64,000 nucleotides of DNA, from contig DVJP01000077.1 in NCBI GenBank assembly GCA_018716725.1, positions 47,605 through 111,604 of the forward strand. The letters run 5' to 3'. Each line of letters opens with the position of its first letter. Position 1 is the first letter of the stretch. Shown here piece by piece: positions 1-8,478 of this stretch. The position numbers and the translations under genes were made by a program. Origin of the DNA: Candidatus Merdivicinus excrementipullorum. Its GTDB lineage: Bacteria; Bacillota; Clostridia; Oscillospirales; Ruminococcaceae. The notes below the pieces were generated by a model. The model had not been told where the DNA came from and did not search any database. It saw only the letters and a list, made by a program, of their open reading frames with translations.

Positions 1-101
1 ACGCCGATCATGACGATCTGGCGCCAGTCCGCGTTCATGAAACCGGAGCCGTTCCAGAGGTCGGCAATACTGCCGGTAAAAATGTTGAGTACTTCGCTCA
101 T
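1..101 (-). CDS. Na+-translocating decarboxylase beta subunit, N-terminus only
   Basis: Partial gene running off the left edge. The 33 visible residues begin MSEVLNIFTGSIADLWNGSG, the usual start of the OadB/GcdB/MmdB membrane subunit that couples decarboxylation of a carboxybiotin carrier to Na+ export. The ATG is at 101, preceded by an AAAGGA ribosome site. It lies 35 bp downstream of the gamma-subunit gene on the same strand, so the two are very likely co-transcribed. The substrate (oxaloacetate, methylmalonyl-CoA or glutaconyl-CoA) cannot be told without the carboxyltransferase gene, which is not in the window. Confidence 0.75.
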   Translation of the reverse strand, partial: MSEVLNIFTGSIADLWNGSGFMNADWRQIVMIG

Positions 102-136
102 CGTTTCAAGTCCTTTCCGTCATAAATTAAACCCGC

Positions 137-532
137 TTAGAACGGGCGGGTATTTTCCTGTACGCCGGCCTTGCCCCAGGCACGCCGGTTTTTCCGCACA
201 CGTTTAATGCTCTTGACAACATAGGACTTGCCGTCGCCTTCCTCCGCCAGGATCGCGGAAATTGCGCCGGTAATTGCGGCGATTACTTCATCGCTGACGC
301 CGTCGGTAGCAACCTCCACCACTTTTTTCGGGGCGGAAGCCGCTTTAGGCGCGGCGGGCTGGGCCGGTTTTGCGCTTTCCTGCTTTTTCTTACCAGCGCC
401 GCTTACGTTGTCCATAATCCGGCCGAAAGCCCAGAAAATGATAACCAGCAGAATCAGCGCCAGAAAAACAACCACAAAGCCAGTGAGTACAAGGCCCGCG
501 GTTTCGGCTGCGCCAAAATTCTCAAAATCCAT
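137..532 (-). CDS. Sodium pump decarboxylase gamma subunit (OadG family)
   Basis: Small 131-residue membrane protein. One transmembrane helix at about residues 13-36 is followed by a Lys/Ala/Pro-rich flexible stretch (about 47-70). The C-terminal tail RRAWGKAGVQENTRPF matches the W..AGR.EN..PF ending typical of OadG proteins. The family anchors the carboxyltransferase and biotin carrier to the beta subunit in the membrane. GGAGA lies 9 nt upstream of the ATG. The beta subunit follows at once, but no biotin carrier is seen between them, unlike many mmdA-oadG-gcdC-oadB operons. Family assignment is firm; complex specificity is not. Confidence 0.85.
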   Translation of the reverse strand: MDFENFGAAETAGLVLTGFVVVFLALILLVIIFWAFGRIMDNVSGAGKKKQESAKPAQPAAPKAASAPKKVVEVATDGVSDEVIAAITGAISAILAEEGDGKSYVVKSIKRVRKNRRAWGKAGVQENTRPF

Positions 533-604
533 GGAATCCGATCTCCTTTACTGTGTTTTTATGTCAATCCCCCTCCGGGGAGTGAAAAAGGATGCTATCC
601 GCCA

Positions 605-1672
605 TTACAGAACTGCGTACAGGTTCGTTTCCCACGCGGGAATGTAAGGCTGATGGCGAAAAAACAGCCGGTATTCCGGGCAAAGCTCATGGATAAGCAG
701 CGGCAGCCGGAACAAATCCTCGTTCCGGTGGTAAGCGGACACTGCAAGCTTCGGCCTGTACCGTCGAATTGTCTCCGCAGCGCCCAAAAGGGTTTCCGCT
801 TCCGCCCCTTCCACGTCCATTTTAAGGAAAGACACCCGGTTCCCGTCCGCCAGGCTGTCCACCGAGCGCACCGGCGCCAATGTCTTCCCCCCTTCTCCCA
901 AGAAAGAACTGCGCCCCGCCTTCCCGCAGAAAGGCAGGCTTCCGTCCTTGACCCAGGAAGCCGCCTGCACCAGCCGGATATTCCCATCCGGGAAGGACGC
1001 CGCCGCCCGCTCCAGTTTTCGGAAGTTCTTTTCATCCGGCTCCAAAACCGTAATGGACCGGAATTTCCCGCAGGTCTCAGACAGGAATTCCTGAACGGTA
1101 TCGCCATCATAACCGCCCAGGTCATAGTAATCCTCGTCCCCAGAAAGACGCAGAATCCCCTCGTATACTTCCGATTTAGGCGTTTCCGCCTCACGGAGAT
1201 AGGAAGGTTTCCCGCTGATTTTAAAGTTCAGGACATGGCGGAACACCCGCCGGGACTGCTCGTCCGCCAACAGATGGTAAACCGTTTCCAGTTCCCCGCT
1301 GTGGGCGTCCAGATACGCCTGGTCAAACAATCCTTCCCCGAACACCGGGACGTCGGGGGCCAAAAGCTCGTGCCGCTGCCCAATCCGGTACAGCTGTTCC
1401 AGAAGGTCTTCCCGGAAGGCGGCAAAGCAAAGAAGGATGATAAAATCCCCGAACTCCGCTTCCATATCCGCCAGCTTTTTCACCTGGAACCCGGCAAACT
1501 CGTTGCCCCGGGCGTGATTATCGCTGGCAAAAATCCCCTGGACCCGAACGCCCTTCTGACGGCAGGCATCCAGGATTTTCAAAGCGCCGTCCCCCATTCC
1601 GTAAAGGACCACCGGACGGGTTTCCTCAGGCAGCCGGTCCCAGATAGAAGGCTCTTCTATAAAACTGAGCAA
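605..1672 (-). CDS. FkbM family methyltransferase
   Basis: 355 residues. The first third (to about residue 130) looks like a Rossmann-like nucleotide or sugar-binding module (VLYGMGDGALKIL). The C-terminal part carries the SAM-dependent FkbM fold: DLGGYDGDTV (SAM loop), VLEPDEKNFRKL (acidic end of beta 2) and FLKMDVEGAE, a hallmark of Methyltransf_21. Such proteins usually O-methylate sugars or glycans. The start is a TTG at 1672 with GGGGGAG 5 nt upstream. A promoter lies at 1702-1730. It is upstream of oadG on the same strand (72 bp), but a functional link is not obvious. The substrate is unknown. Confidence 0.85.
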   Translation of the reverse strand: MLSFIEEPSIWDRLPEETRPVVLYGMGDGALKILDACRQKGVRVQGIFASDNHARGNEFAGFQVKKLADMEAEFGDFIILLCFAAFREDLLEQLYRIGQRHELLAPDVPVFGEGLFDQAYLDAHSGELETVYHLLADEQSRRVFRHVLNFKISGKPSYLREAETPKSEVYEGILRLSGDEDYYDLGGYDGDTVQEFLSETCGKFRSITVLEPDEKNFRKLERAAASFPDGNIRLVQAASWVKDGSLPFCGKAGRSSFLGEGGKTLAPVRSVDSLADGNRVSFLKMDVEGAEAETLLGAAETIRRYRPKLAVSAYHRNEDLFRLPLLIHELCPEYRLFFRHQPYIPAWETNLYAVL

Positions 1673-1701
1673 GCAAACTCCCCCATATTAAGGATATTCA
1701 T

Positions 1702-1730
1702 ATTATACCGCATTTTCTTTTGTTTGTCTA
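1702..1730 (-). promoter_or_regulatory. Promoter of the FkbM gene
   Basis: Read on the minus strand: TAGACA, 17-nt spacer, TATAAT, about 30 nt before the TTG start. Good sigma-A spacing and a perfect -10. Confidence 0.65.
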
Positions 1731-1785
1731 TACCTTGACAATCACTTTTTCACAAATTATTCTTGGTTCACCCTTTGGCAAACAG

Positions 1786-1813
1786 AAAAAAGGCCGCTGT
1801 AAAACGGCCTTTT
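1786..1813 (-). terminator. Rho-independent terminator of the ECF sigma operon
   Basis: AAAAGGCCG pairs with CGGCCTTTT around an 8-nt loop. On the minus strand the stem is followed by a run of T, just after the stop codon at 1826. The arms are A/T-flanked on both sides, so it may also work toward the FkbM side. Confidence 0.8.
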
Positions 1814-1825
1814 CGAAAATTCAAT

Positions 1826-2719
1826 TTATCCGGCGGAGAATTCGCCTTCCATTTCCAGATCCCCGCTTTCATACCGGTACTCGTCGGAATATTCCACATA
1901 TTCCTCCAGATCCTCCGGCGCGGCGTCCCACTGCCAGCGGTCGCCGATCCAGATGTCAAAATATCCGTTGCGCTGGCTGATATGGATATCATAAAAAGGG
2001 AACTCCAAAGGTTTAAGCTTCTGTAAAATCTCCGAAACCTTCTGGGCGAAAGCCTCCGGGGTTTCCAGGTTTTCCTGGAGCATCATATTGATGTCCCCGT
2101 ACATCATGTAATCCCCCATTTCCCGGTAATCCCAGGTGACGTCGTCCGCAAACTCCGATGTGCCGTAGAGCCAGGGGTAGTCGATAAGGTAGCAATTGAC
2201 GTAAAGGCTGCTGACCTTCTCTCCTTGCAAGGCGTTGTAAGCCGCTTCTTCCATATCGTTGTTCAAGGTGTACTGCAGCCGGTCCCGGACCACCATCCCT
2301 TTGACAGTCGGCGCAATAATGGAGGCGCAGGCGCTGCCGATGATCAGGAGGAAACAGACAAACATGCTCAAAAAGTCGTATTTGAGTTTTTCCTCCCGGT
2401 GGGCAAAGGCGTTATACAGGATTTCGCCGCCAATGAGGATCAAAATCAAGGGCGAAAAGCGCAGAACCATATCCACTGGGAATTTAGGGATTAACAGGCT
2501 GCAAATCATCAGCACACCCACAGCGATGAGGGTAAAGCCCAGAGTGGTAGTGCCCACCCGCCGGACCTTCTGGGGCGTTTTGGGCATATTATTGACGGAA
2601 CGGAAATCGTTCCACTGAGGCGAAGTCTGGGCGGATGGTTCTTCCTGGGCGGTATCTGCGCCGGATTCCCGGCTCCAGTCCGAGGTTTCCGGGGTTTGGT
2701 TTTCGTCATTAAAAATCAT
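1826..2719 (-). CDS. Membrane protein with LiaF/DUF5668-like transmembrane region
   Basis: 297 residues. The N-terminal 50 residues are polar and cytosolic. Helices follow at roughly 55-77 (GFTLIAVGVLMICSLL), 82-100 and 117-137. After them comes a soluble domain of about 150 residues, rich in Asp/Glu/Tyr, presumably outside the cell. The membrane part resembles the DUF5668/LiaF-type modules found in envelope-stress operons. It is the last gene of the operon with the sigma factor, anti-sigma factor and second membrane protein. GGAGGGAG precedes the ATG. No function can be named; an envelope-stress output is an inference from context. Confidence 0.6.
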   Translation of the reverse strand: MIFNDENQTPETSDWSRESGADTAQEEPSAQTSPQWNDFRSVNNMPKTPQKVRRVGTTTLGFTLIAVGVLMICSLLIPKFPVDMVLRFSPLILILIGGEILYNAFAHREEKLKYDFLSMFVCFLLIIGSACASIIAPTVKGMVVRDRLQYTLNNDMEEAAYNALQGEKVSSLYVNCYLIDYPWLYGTSEFADDVTWDYREMGDYMMYGDINMMLQENLETPEAFAQKVSEILQKLKPLEFPFYDIHISQRNGYFDIWIGDRWQWDAAPEDLEEYVEYSDEYRYESGDLEMEGEFSAG

Positions 2720-2739
2720 GGTTTTCTCCCTCCGGTTTA

Positions 2740-3342
2740 TTAATGGTCATGGTTGTGGCAGTGGCAGGTGGAATTTTCCTGCCCGTCGCCGATATATTGG
2801 CGCAGATCGTCCTTTGGCGCGTTCTTTTTGCCGCCCCGCATAAAGCGGATGCCCAGGAAAATCACCAAGACGCCCACTGCCAGCTGAGGGATGTCGTAGT
2901 AGACATTCCAGAGCCATTCCACCGAAAATCCAAGGCTGGCTAAGAAATTGGCCAGGCTGCCGAAAATCAGACTGGACAGGGTATTATATAGAAGCAGGAT
3001 GCCCACAATAATGAATCCCCATCCCAGAGCGGTGCTTTTTGTTTTAAAGATGTTCAGGTTGTGGATATTGGTGCCGTCCAGCAGCCCGAACATAAACTGG
3101 TCCGGGACGGCCTCCAGCTGCTCCGGTGGCAGAGCCGACAGGTTTACAACGTCAAAAAAGGCGTAAAACCAAACTACCAGCATCCCTAGCGCCAGCGCGC
3201 CCATTCCCAAGAAGGAGGCCACTGCCAGAATCCCCCAAAAGAGGATAAGGAGGGTCATCCCCCGCTTCATTTTCCCCAGATACATGTGGCCGGCCCCCGG
3301 CATCAGCCCGAAGAGAATCGCCAGCGCCCTGCTTTTTTTCAT
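2740..3342 (-). CDS. TM2/DUF5668-type small membrane protein
   Basis: 200 residues with four or more predicted helices. The N-terminus MKKSRALAILFGLMPGAGHMYLGKMKRG is a TM2-domain-like hairpin (GxGHxYLGxxxxG). The next helices are at about 35-60, 115-140 and 155-180, with a His-rich tail (CHCHNHDH) that could bind metal. I chose the ATG at 3342 because AAAGGATGG lies at a good distance; an ATG ten codons upstream lacks a site. It is 21 bp ahead of the next membrane-protein gene and 38 bp after the anti-sigma gene, so all four genes form one operon. Confidence 0.65.
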   Translation of the reverse strand: MKKSRALAILFGLMPGAGHMYLGKMKRGMTLLILFWGILAVASFLGMGALALGMLVVWFYAFFDVVNLSALPPEQLEAVPDQFMFGLLDGTNIHNLNIFKTKSTALGWGFIIVGILLLYNTLSSLIFGSLANFLASLGFSVEWLWNVYYDIPQLAVGVLVIFLGIRFMRGGKKNAPKDDLRQYIGDGQENSTCHCHNHDH

Positions 3343-3379
3343 ACACAATCCATCCTTTCCATGGCGTTTCAACCTTTTA

Positions 3380-3850
3380 TTACTTGCCGAAGTCCGGCTT
3401 CATAGAAAAACTCTGCCGGAACCACTGGCCCAGCCCGTTCCAGAAATCCCCAAACCTGCCGTCCGGCTGCTTTGCCGTCTGGGAAAGCTCGATCCGGCTC
3501 TTGGAATAGTCCTCGATCCACTGGCTGGACCGGCTTAAAAGCCCATCCCCCAAAAACATCCCGTTCCAAACAACCAAAGTCATCACTGCGGCTACGGCCA
3601 CCCTGGAAAACCGGCTGAAAAATACCGCCCGGAGCCGGGACCGGATTTTATCAAAAACAGAGGGCGCCAGTTCCGCCGGGGGCGTTATCTGCACATCGTC
3701 CGTCAGGACAAGGGCGTAGCGTTCCACGCAGGAATCGCAGAAATCCAAATGCTCCGACGCCTCCATGCGCTGTTCCTCGGTAAGCGTCCCGTCCAACAGC
3801 CCCCCAAGGCCCTCTTCCGTCAGATGGCCCTCATAATCAAACAGCTTCAT
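3380..3850 (-). CDS. Zinc-finger anti-sigma factor
   Basis: 156 residues. The N-terminal cytosolic domain has HLDFCDSC (His-x3-Cys-x2-Cys, residues about 39-46), the metal site of ZAS anti-sigma factors. A single helix at about 85-103 (VAVAAVMTLVVWNGMFLG) anchors it in the membrane, and a short extracytoplasmic tail follows. ZAS proteins hold their ECF sigma factor inactive until a signal arrives. Its ATG overlaps the sigma-factor stop codon (ATGA at 3847-3850), so the pair is translationally coupled. The signal sensed is unknown. Confidence 0.8.
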   Translation of the reverse strand: MKLFDYEGHLTEEGLGGLLDGTLTEEQRMEASEHLDFCDSCVERYALVLTDDVQITPPAELAPSVFDKIRSRLRAVFFSRFSRVAVAAVMTLVVWNGMFLGDGLLSRSSQWIEDYSKSRIELSQTAKQPDGRFGDFWNGLGQWFRQSFSMKPDFGK

Positions 3851-4368
3851 ACGGAAATCCCCCTTTCCATCAAAATAGTTTTCAGCTTCTTCCTGGCCCG
3901 GTAAAGCTGGGTTTCCACCGTTTTGGGCGGACGGTCCAGCAGCCGGGCGATTTCCGGCAAAGGCTTCTCTTCCAAAAAGTAGAGGACGGAAACCTTCCGG
4001 TAAGGCTCTTCCATCTCCCAGATGATCCGGGCGATAAGCAGCGCCGTATCCTTGGACACCGCCTCCTGTTCCGCGGATTTTTGGGTTTCCATAGGCAGCG
4101 CGTCCCACTGGTCGGTAGTGTCCACTTTCCGGTGGTAAGCGGACCTTAGGAAATCCTTGGCCTTATTGGAGGCGATCCGGATGAGCCAGGGCTTATAATT
4201 GTCCCCCTGGTACTCGTCGATATGCTGATAAGCGGAAAGGAAGGTATCCTGGGTCAGGTTCTGCGCCTCCCCGTAATCCTTCACCAGCTGGTAGCAGACG
4301 GTAAAGACGAGCTTTTCGTATTGCAGGACAAACGCTTCAAAGTCTTTTTCCCTCATGCCCTTCTTCAC
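3847..4368 (-). CDS. ECF RNA polymerase sigma factor
   Basis: 173 residues with the two domains of group IV sigma factors. Region 2 (about 5-75) contains YEKLVFTVCYQLVKDYGEAQNLTQDTFLSAY and the -10-binding PWLIRIASNKAKDFLR. Region 4 (about 115-165) has EKPLPEIARLLDRPPKTVETQLYRARKKL. Two tandem GTG codons and an ATG six codons on are possible starts; I prefer GTG at 4368, 5 nt from GAAAGG. The gene heads a four-gene operon with its anti-sigma factor. Genes regulated probably include its own operon; no convincing ECF-type promoter motif was recognised upstream. Confidence 0.85.
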   Translation of the reverse strand: MKKGMREKDFEAFVLQYEKLVFTVCYQLVKDYGEAQNLTQDTFLSAYQHIDEYQGDNYKPWLIRIASNKAKDFLRSAYHRKVDTTDQWDALPMETQKSAEQEAVSKDTALLIARIIWEMEEPYRKVSVLYFLEEKPLPEIARLLDRPPKTVETQLYRARKKLKTILMERGISV

Positions 4369-4489
4369 CACCGCCTTTCATAAACCGCTTTCGATAATGA
4401 GAACGGAGGAAACTCCTCTCTCCCCTTCAAAAAATTCATTTTCTTTTCTATTTTACCGGATTTTCGGATTTTGCGCAACCGGCGGGGAG

Positions 4490-4750
4490 GCCCCGCAGGC
4501 AAAGCCAGCAAGCTCGCTTGATGGCGCGGCGCGGCCGTGGTGCCGCGCGTTGGGTTTATGAACGGCGGGATGAACCGCCGTTTTCGGTGCAGATCCCCCG
4601 AAATATTCCGAACGGGACGTCGGGGACGCCGTCCCCTACATTCCTATCGAAATGTCCCGGGAAAATTTGTAGGGGCGGGCATTGCCCGCCCGCGAATCAA
4701 ACGAGACGTTTCAGAAAACCGGTAGGCGAACCCAGTTCGCCCCTACTGGA
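4490..4750. repeat. Hairpin-repeat block 1
   Basis: Between the sigma operon and sdaAB. It contains GGCGGGATGAACCGCCG (a hairpin shared with five other blocks) and three bracketed hairpins: GACGTCGGGGACGCCGTC near 4617-4640, GGGCGGGCATTGCCCGCCC near 4672-4691 and GGCGAACCCAGTTCGCC near 4725-4745. These are separated by 20-30 nt linkers with the GAAATGTCCC or GACGTTTCAG motif. Bases 4378-4489 hold nothing I can identify. Confidence 0.8.
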
Positions 4751-4794
4751 TTTATCAAACCGGCGGAAAAAATCCATGATTTTTGCAAAAAACA

Positions 4795-4823
4795 TTGGAA
4801 AGACGGACAAACTATGATATAAT
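4795..4823 (+). promoter_or_regulatory. Promoter of sdaAB-sdaAA
   Basis: TTGGAA, 17-nt spacer, perfect TATAAT. The start of transcription would be near 4830, giving a leader of about 48 nt. Confidence 0.75.
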
Positions 4824-4877
4824 GTCCTACGGGAAAGAACAACGCGCTCTTTTATTATTTTCGGAAAGGATGGTTTG

Positions 4878-5582
4878 ATGCCAGCTCCTTCATTATTTGA
4901 CATTATGGGGCCTGTTATGATCGGCCCTTCCAGCTCCCATACGGCGGGGGCCGCCCGCCTGGGCAAAATGGCTTACAAACTGGCAGGCGGCGACATCCGC
5001 AAGGCCAAAATGTACCTGCACGGCTCCTTTGCCGCCACCTATCGGGGCCACGGCACTGATAAAGCCCTGCTGGCCGGGCTGTTAAATTTCAACCCCTCCG
5101 ACGAACGGCTGAAAAATTCCTTCGCTATCGCCAAAGAAAAGGGCATTTCCTATGAATTTATCCCCACAGACTTGGGAGAAAACGTCCACCCCAACACCGT
5201 GCGCTTTGTTATCACAACGGGGTCCGGCGAAACATTTGAAATTACCGGCTCCTCCATCGGCGGCGGCCAGGTGCTGGTCAGCGAGATCGACGGCATGGAG
5301 GTGCGCTTTACCGGGGAACGGCCCATTATTATCACTGCCCACCGGGACACCCCCGGCGTCCTTTCCCACATTACCGCCCTTTTATATGAACGGGACATCA
5401 ATATCGGGGACATGCGGGTGACCCGTTCCCGGGAGGACAAGAGCGCCCATATGTATGTAGAACTGGACAGTCTCTGCGGCCAGGACCTAACGGCGGCCAT
5501 CCGCCAGATTCCCGGGATTATCCGGGTGAAGCTCCTGCTGCCCATTGATGAAACCGAATTCCCCGAAAGGAGCCGCCAATGA
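4878..5582 (+). CDS. sdaAB: L-serine ammonia-lyase, iron-sulfur-dependent, beta subunit
   Basis: 234 residues. L-serine dehydratase converts serine to pyruvate and ammonia. The beta-domain signature GPSSSHTAGAARLGKMA is at residues 15-31, and a C-terminal ACT domain (from about 150: ITAHRDTPGVLSHITALLYERDINI) may respond to serine. The ATG at 4878 is preceded by GAAAGGATGG. It overlaps sdaAA by 4 bp (ATGA), as usual for the two-subunit clostridial enzyme. The pair has its own promoter. Pyruvate supply from serine fits fermentative metabolism. Confidence 0.93.
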   Translation: MPAPSLFDIMGPVMIGPSSSHTAGAARLGKMAYKLAGGDIRKAKMYLHGSFAATYRGHGTDKALLAGLLNFNPSDERLKNSFAIAKEKGISYEFIPTDLGENVHPNTVRFVITTGSGETFEITGSSIGGGQVLVSEIDGMEVRFTGERPIIITAHRDTPGVLSHITALLYERDINIGDMRVTRSREDKSAHMYVELDSLCGQDLTAAIRQIPGIIRVKLLLPIDETEFPERSRQ

Positions 5583-6454
5583 ACGCAGAAGAAATCCTCA
5601 AAGCCTGTGAAAAAGACGGGCTTTCCCTCAGCGAATACGCTGTGAAAAACGAGTCCGAATCCACGGGGCTTGACCCGGATACCATCCGCGCCCGGTTTGA
5701 GCGGATGCTGGAGGTTATGGAAAAATCCGCCCTGACCGCCCGCCAGGAGCCGGTGCGCTCTGTCAGCGGCCTCACCGGCGGCGACGCCTATCAATACGAA
5801 CAGTACCGGGCGGCAGGAAGCTCCATTTTAGGGGAAACCCTTTCCCTGGCCACGGCCTGCGCATTGTCCTGCTCGGAGGTAAACGCCTCCATGGGCCGGA
5901 TCGTGGCCTGCCCCACCGCCGGTTCCTGCGGCATCGTCCCGGCGGCGGTGCTGGCGGTGGCCAAAACCCGGGGCATTTCCCGGGAAAAGCAGGTGGACGC
6001 CCTGCTCTGCGCCGGATTAGTGGGGCAGATTATCGGGGAACACGCCTGTTTGGCCGGGGCCCAGGGAGGATGCCAGGCGGAATGCGGTTCCGCATCGGCA
6101 ATGGCAGCGGCGGCCGTGGTGGAGATGCTGGACGGCACGCCGGAGCAGTCCTTCCACGGGGCGGCTATGGCCATCAAAAATATCCTGGGCCTGGTCTGCG
6201 ACCCGGTGGCGGGCTTAGTGGAAATCCCCTGCATCAAGCGCAACGCCGGGGGCGTGGCCGGGGCCTTGCTGGCGGCGGATTTGGCCCTGGCCGGGGTCAA
6301 AAGCCGCATCCCCTTTGACGACACTGTGGAAGCCATGAACCGGGTGGGCAAGCAGCTGCCCTCTTCTTTGCGGGAAACTGCGGCAGGGGGCCTCGCCACC
6401 ACGAAAGCCGGCCTGGAAATGGCAAAAGCCATCGCTAAAGATTCCCAGGCTTAA
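5579..6454 (+). CDS. sdaAA: L-serine ammonia-lyase, iron-sulfur-dependent, alpha subunit
   Basis: 291 residues, the catalytic half of the oxygen-sensitive [4Fe-4S] serine dehydratase. Visible features are [14 protein letters not shown] with cluster and substrate residues, GGCQAECG with further cysteines, and the [20 protein letters not shown] segment that carries the last cluster ligand in this family. Length matches the usual 290. The start overlaps the beta-subunit stop; AAAGGAG sits 7 nt upstream. The cluster marks an anaerobic lifestyle. Confidence 0.93.
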   Translation: MNAEEILKACEKDGLSLSEYAVKNESESTGLDPDTIRARFERMLEVMEKSALTARQEPVRSVSGLTGGDAYQYEQYRAAGSSILGETLSLATACALSCSEVNASMGRIVACPTAGSCGIVPAAVLAVAKTRGISREKQVDALLCAGLVGQIIGEHACLAGAQGGCQAECGSASAMAAAAVVEMLDGTPEQSFHGAAMAIKNILGLVCDPVAGLVEIPCIKRNAGGVAGALLAADLALAGVKSRIPFDDTVEAMNRVGKQLPSSLRETAAGGLATTKAGLEMAKAIAKDSQA

Positions 6455-6473
6455 ACGGATTCACCGGAACCTA

Positions 6474-6502
6474 TTGACGAATCTGAAAAAAAGGGGTAAA
6501 AT
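6474..6502 (+). promoter_or_regulatory. Promoter of asnS
   Basis: TTGACG, 17-nt spacer, TAAAAT, 20 bp after the sdaAA stop. The leader would be under 35 nt, too short for a T-box. Confidence 0.65.
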
Positions 6503-6536
6503 AACCTTATATCTATCTTTTGAGGAGGTAAACGAC

Positions 6537-7931
6537 ATGGTTCGTACCGAAATTGCCGCGCTGCACCGGGATTTTTCCCATCTGGCGGGGCAGACTGTCA
6601 CCGTTTGCGGCTGGGTGAAAACCATCCGCGATTCCAAAGCCCTTGGGTTTATTGAGTTAAATGACGGCAGCTGCTTTAAGAATTTGCAGGTTGTCTTTGA
6701 GGATTCCAAGGTATCTAATTTTAAAGAGGTGACAAAGTTTAATGTCGGTTCGGCAATCATTGTCACCGGTGAAGTAGTCCTCACTCCCCAGGCCAAGCAG
6801 CCTTATGAGATCCACGCTTCCGAAATCCTGCTGGAAGGCGCTTCTACCCCGGATTACCCTCTCCAGAAAAAACGCCACACTCTGGAATACCTGCGCACCA
6901 TCGCCCATCTGCGGCCCCGCACCAACACCTTCCAGGCTGTGTTCCGGGTTCGTTCCGTCTGCGCTTACGCCATCCACAAATTCTTTAACGAACGGGGCTT
7001 CGCCTATGTCCACACGCCCCTGATTACCGGTTCCGACTGCGAGGGCGCCGGCGAAATGTTCCGGGTCACCACCCTGGACCCCAAGAACCCGCCTCTTACC
7101 GAGGATGGAGAAGTGGATTTCTCCCAGGACTTCTTCGGCAAGGAAACGAACCTCACTGTTTCCGGACAGCTGGAAGCCGAGTGCATGGCTATGGCTCTGG
7201 GCAACGTTTACACCTTCGGCCCCACTTTCCGGGCGGAAAAATCCTACACTGCCCGCCACGCCGCGGAATTCTGGATGGTGGAACCGGAAATGGCTTTCGC
7301 CGACTTAAACGACGACATGCGGGTGGCCCAGGACATGATCCAGTATGTCATCCGGTACGTTTTGGAAAATTGCCCTGACGAAATGGCCTTTTTTAACAAT
7401 TTCTACGACAAGGGCCTGGTGGAACGCCTGAACGCTTTGGTCAACGCCGAATTCGGCCATGTCACCTACACTGAAGCCATCAAGCTGCTGGAACCCCACA
7501 ACGACCAGTTCGACTACAAGGTGTTCTGGGGCTGCGATTTGCAGACGGAGCATGAACGCTGCCTGACCGAGCAGATTTTCCACAAACCGGTTTTCGTCAC
7601 CGATTATCCCCGGGAGATCAAGGCGTTTTACATGCGCCTAAACGACGACGGCAAGACTGTTGCGGCTATGGATATGCTGGTTCCCGGCATTGGCGAACTG
7701 ATTGGCGGCAGCCAGCGTGAGGAACGGCTGGATGTGCTGATGCAGAGCCTGGAATACTTCAAGCTGAACCCGGAGGATTACTCCTGGTATCTGGATCTGC
7801 GGCGTTACGGCGGCGTTACCCACAGCGGCTTTGGTCTGGGCTTCGAGCGTTTGGTTATGTACCTCACCGGCGTTTCCAACATCCGGGACGTCCTTCCCTT
7901 CCCCCGCACCACCGGTTCCGCCGAATTCTAG
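6537..7931 (+). CDS. asnS: Asparaginyl-tRNA synthetase
   Basis: 464 residues, class IIb synthetase that charges tRNA-Asn. The N-terminal OB-fold (residues 1-110, [17 protein letters not shown]) reads the anticodon. Motif 2 is [21 protein letters not shown] and motif 3 is [15 protein letters not shown] near the C-terminus. Asn rather than Asp specificity is inferred from the FRAE...HAAEFWM context and the family length of about 460. The ATG at 6537 follows GAGGAGG by 7 nt. The TAG stop is flush with a repeat hairpin (GCGGGGTAACCCCGC). Confidence 0.95.
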   Translation: MVRTEIAALHRDFSHLAGQTVTVCGWVKTIRDSKALGFIELNDGSCFKNLQVVFEDSKVSNFKEVTKFNVGSAIIVTGEVVLTPQAKQPYEIHASEILLEGASTPDYPLQKKRHTLEYLRTIAHLRPRTNTFQAVFRVRSVCAYAIHKFFNERGFAYVHTPLITGSDCEGAGEMFRVTTLDPKNPPLTEDGEVDFSQDFFGKETNLTVSGQLEAECMAMALGNVYTFGPTFRAEKSYTARHAAEFWMVEPEMAFADLNDDMRVAQDMIQYVIRYVLENCPDEMAFFNNFYDKGLVERLNALVNAEFGHVTYTEAIKLLEPHNDQFDYKVFWGCDLQTEHERCLTEQIFHKPVFVTDYPREIKAFYMRLNDDGKTVAAMDMLVPGIGELIGGSQREERLDVLMQSLEYFKLNPEDYSWYLDLRRYGGVTHSGFGLGFERLVMYLTGVSNIRDVLPFPRTTGSAEF

Positions 7932-8478
7932 CGGGCGGGGTAACCCCGCTGTTGATTCGGCGCGGCCGCACAGCCTCACACCACCCGCTAGACGGCGAAG
8001 ATTTTCGCCGCGAAATATAAATTCGCCGTATAGGGAGGATTCCACTTTCTTCCGGTAGAAACAAGAAAAGTTTTACTCGATTTTTTTCAAAAAATCGTGG
8101 GTGTCCAGAGGGCAAAGCCCTCGGCCGTTTCCCGCAGGAAACGGAATCCCCAAGATAAATAAAGATCAGGAAAGGTTCGGGAAACCCTATCAAGGGGTTT
8201 TCTGAACGGCTGAAAGCCGTCCGACCGTACCCGAAGTGTTCTCTGGCCAACAATCCAGTGAATTGTTGGCCATGGTAGCCCGTACCAAACATGCCGGGCG
8301 ACCAATGGTTGCCCCTACAATTTTCCCGGTTTTTCCGAACGGGAAACTCATCCACTACATTTTTAAATGAACAGGGGACGGTGAAAATACCGTCCCCTCG
8401 TTTTTGTAAACCCAGTCGAATTCCCCGAAACGTTGCGATTCATTTCGGGGATTCTGTACCGAAAACGGCGGTTCGCCG
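7932..8478. repeat. Hairpin-repeat block 2, including the long module
   Basis: This 547-bp gap has no gene. From the asnS stop: GCGGGGTAACCCCGC, the GGCGAAGATTTTCGCCG and CGCGAAATATAAATTCG words, then the long module (8040-8320). The long module includes GATTTTTTTCAAAAAATC, GGGCAAAGCCC, CGTTTCCCGCAGGAAACG, GGGAAACCCTATCAAGGGG and GGCCAACAATCC...ATTGTTGGCC. Two bracketed hairpins follow (8297-8318 and 8373-8398), then GGCGGTTCGCCG directly before the gldA stop. Confidence 0.8.

Noticed and set aside
653..1738. 361-codon plus-strand open frame opposite the FkbM gene
   Set aside because: Antisense of a clear methyltransferase; the sequence is Arg/Pro/Gln-rich as expected from third-position GC bias.
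6474..6536. T-box riboswitch upstream of asnS
   Set aside because: The promoter at 6474-6502 leaves under 35 nt of leader, far too short for a T-box.
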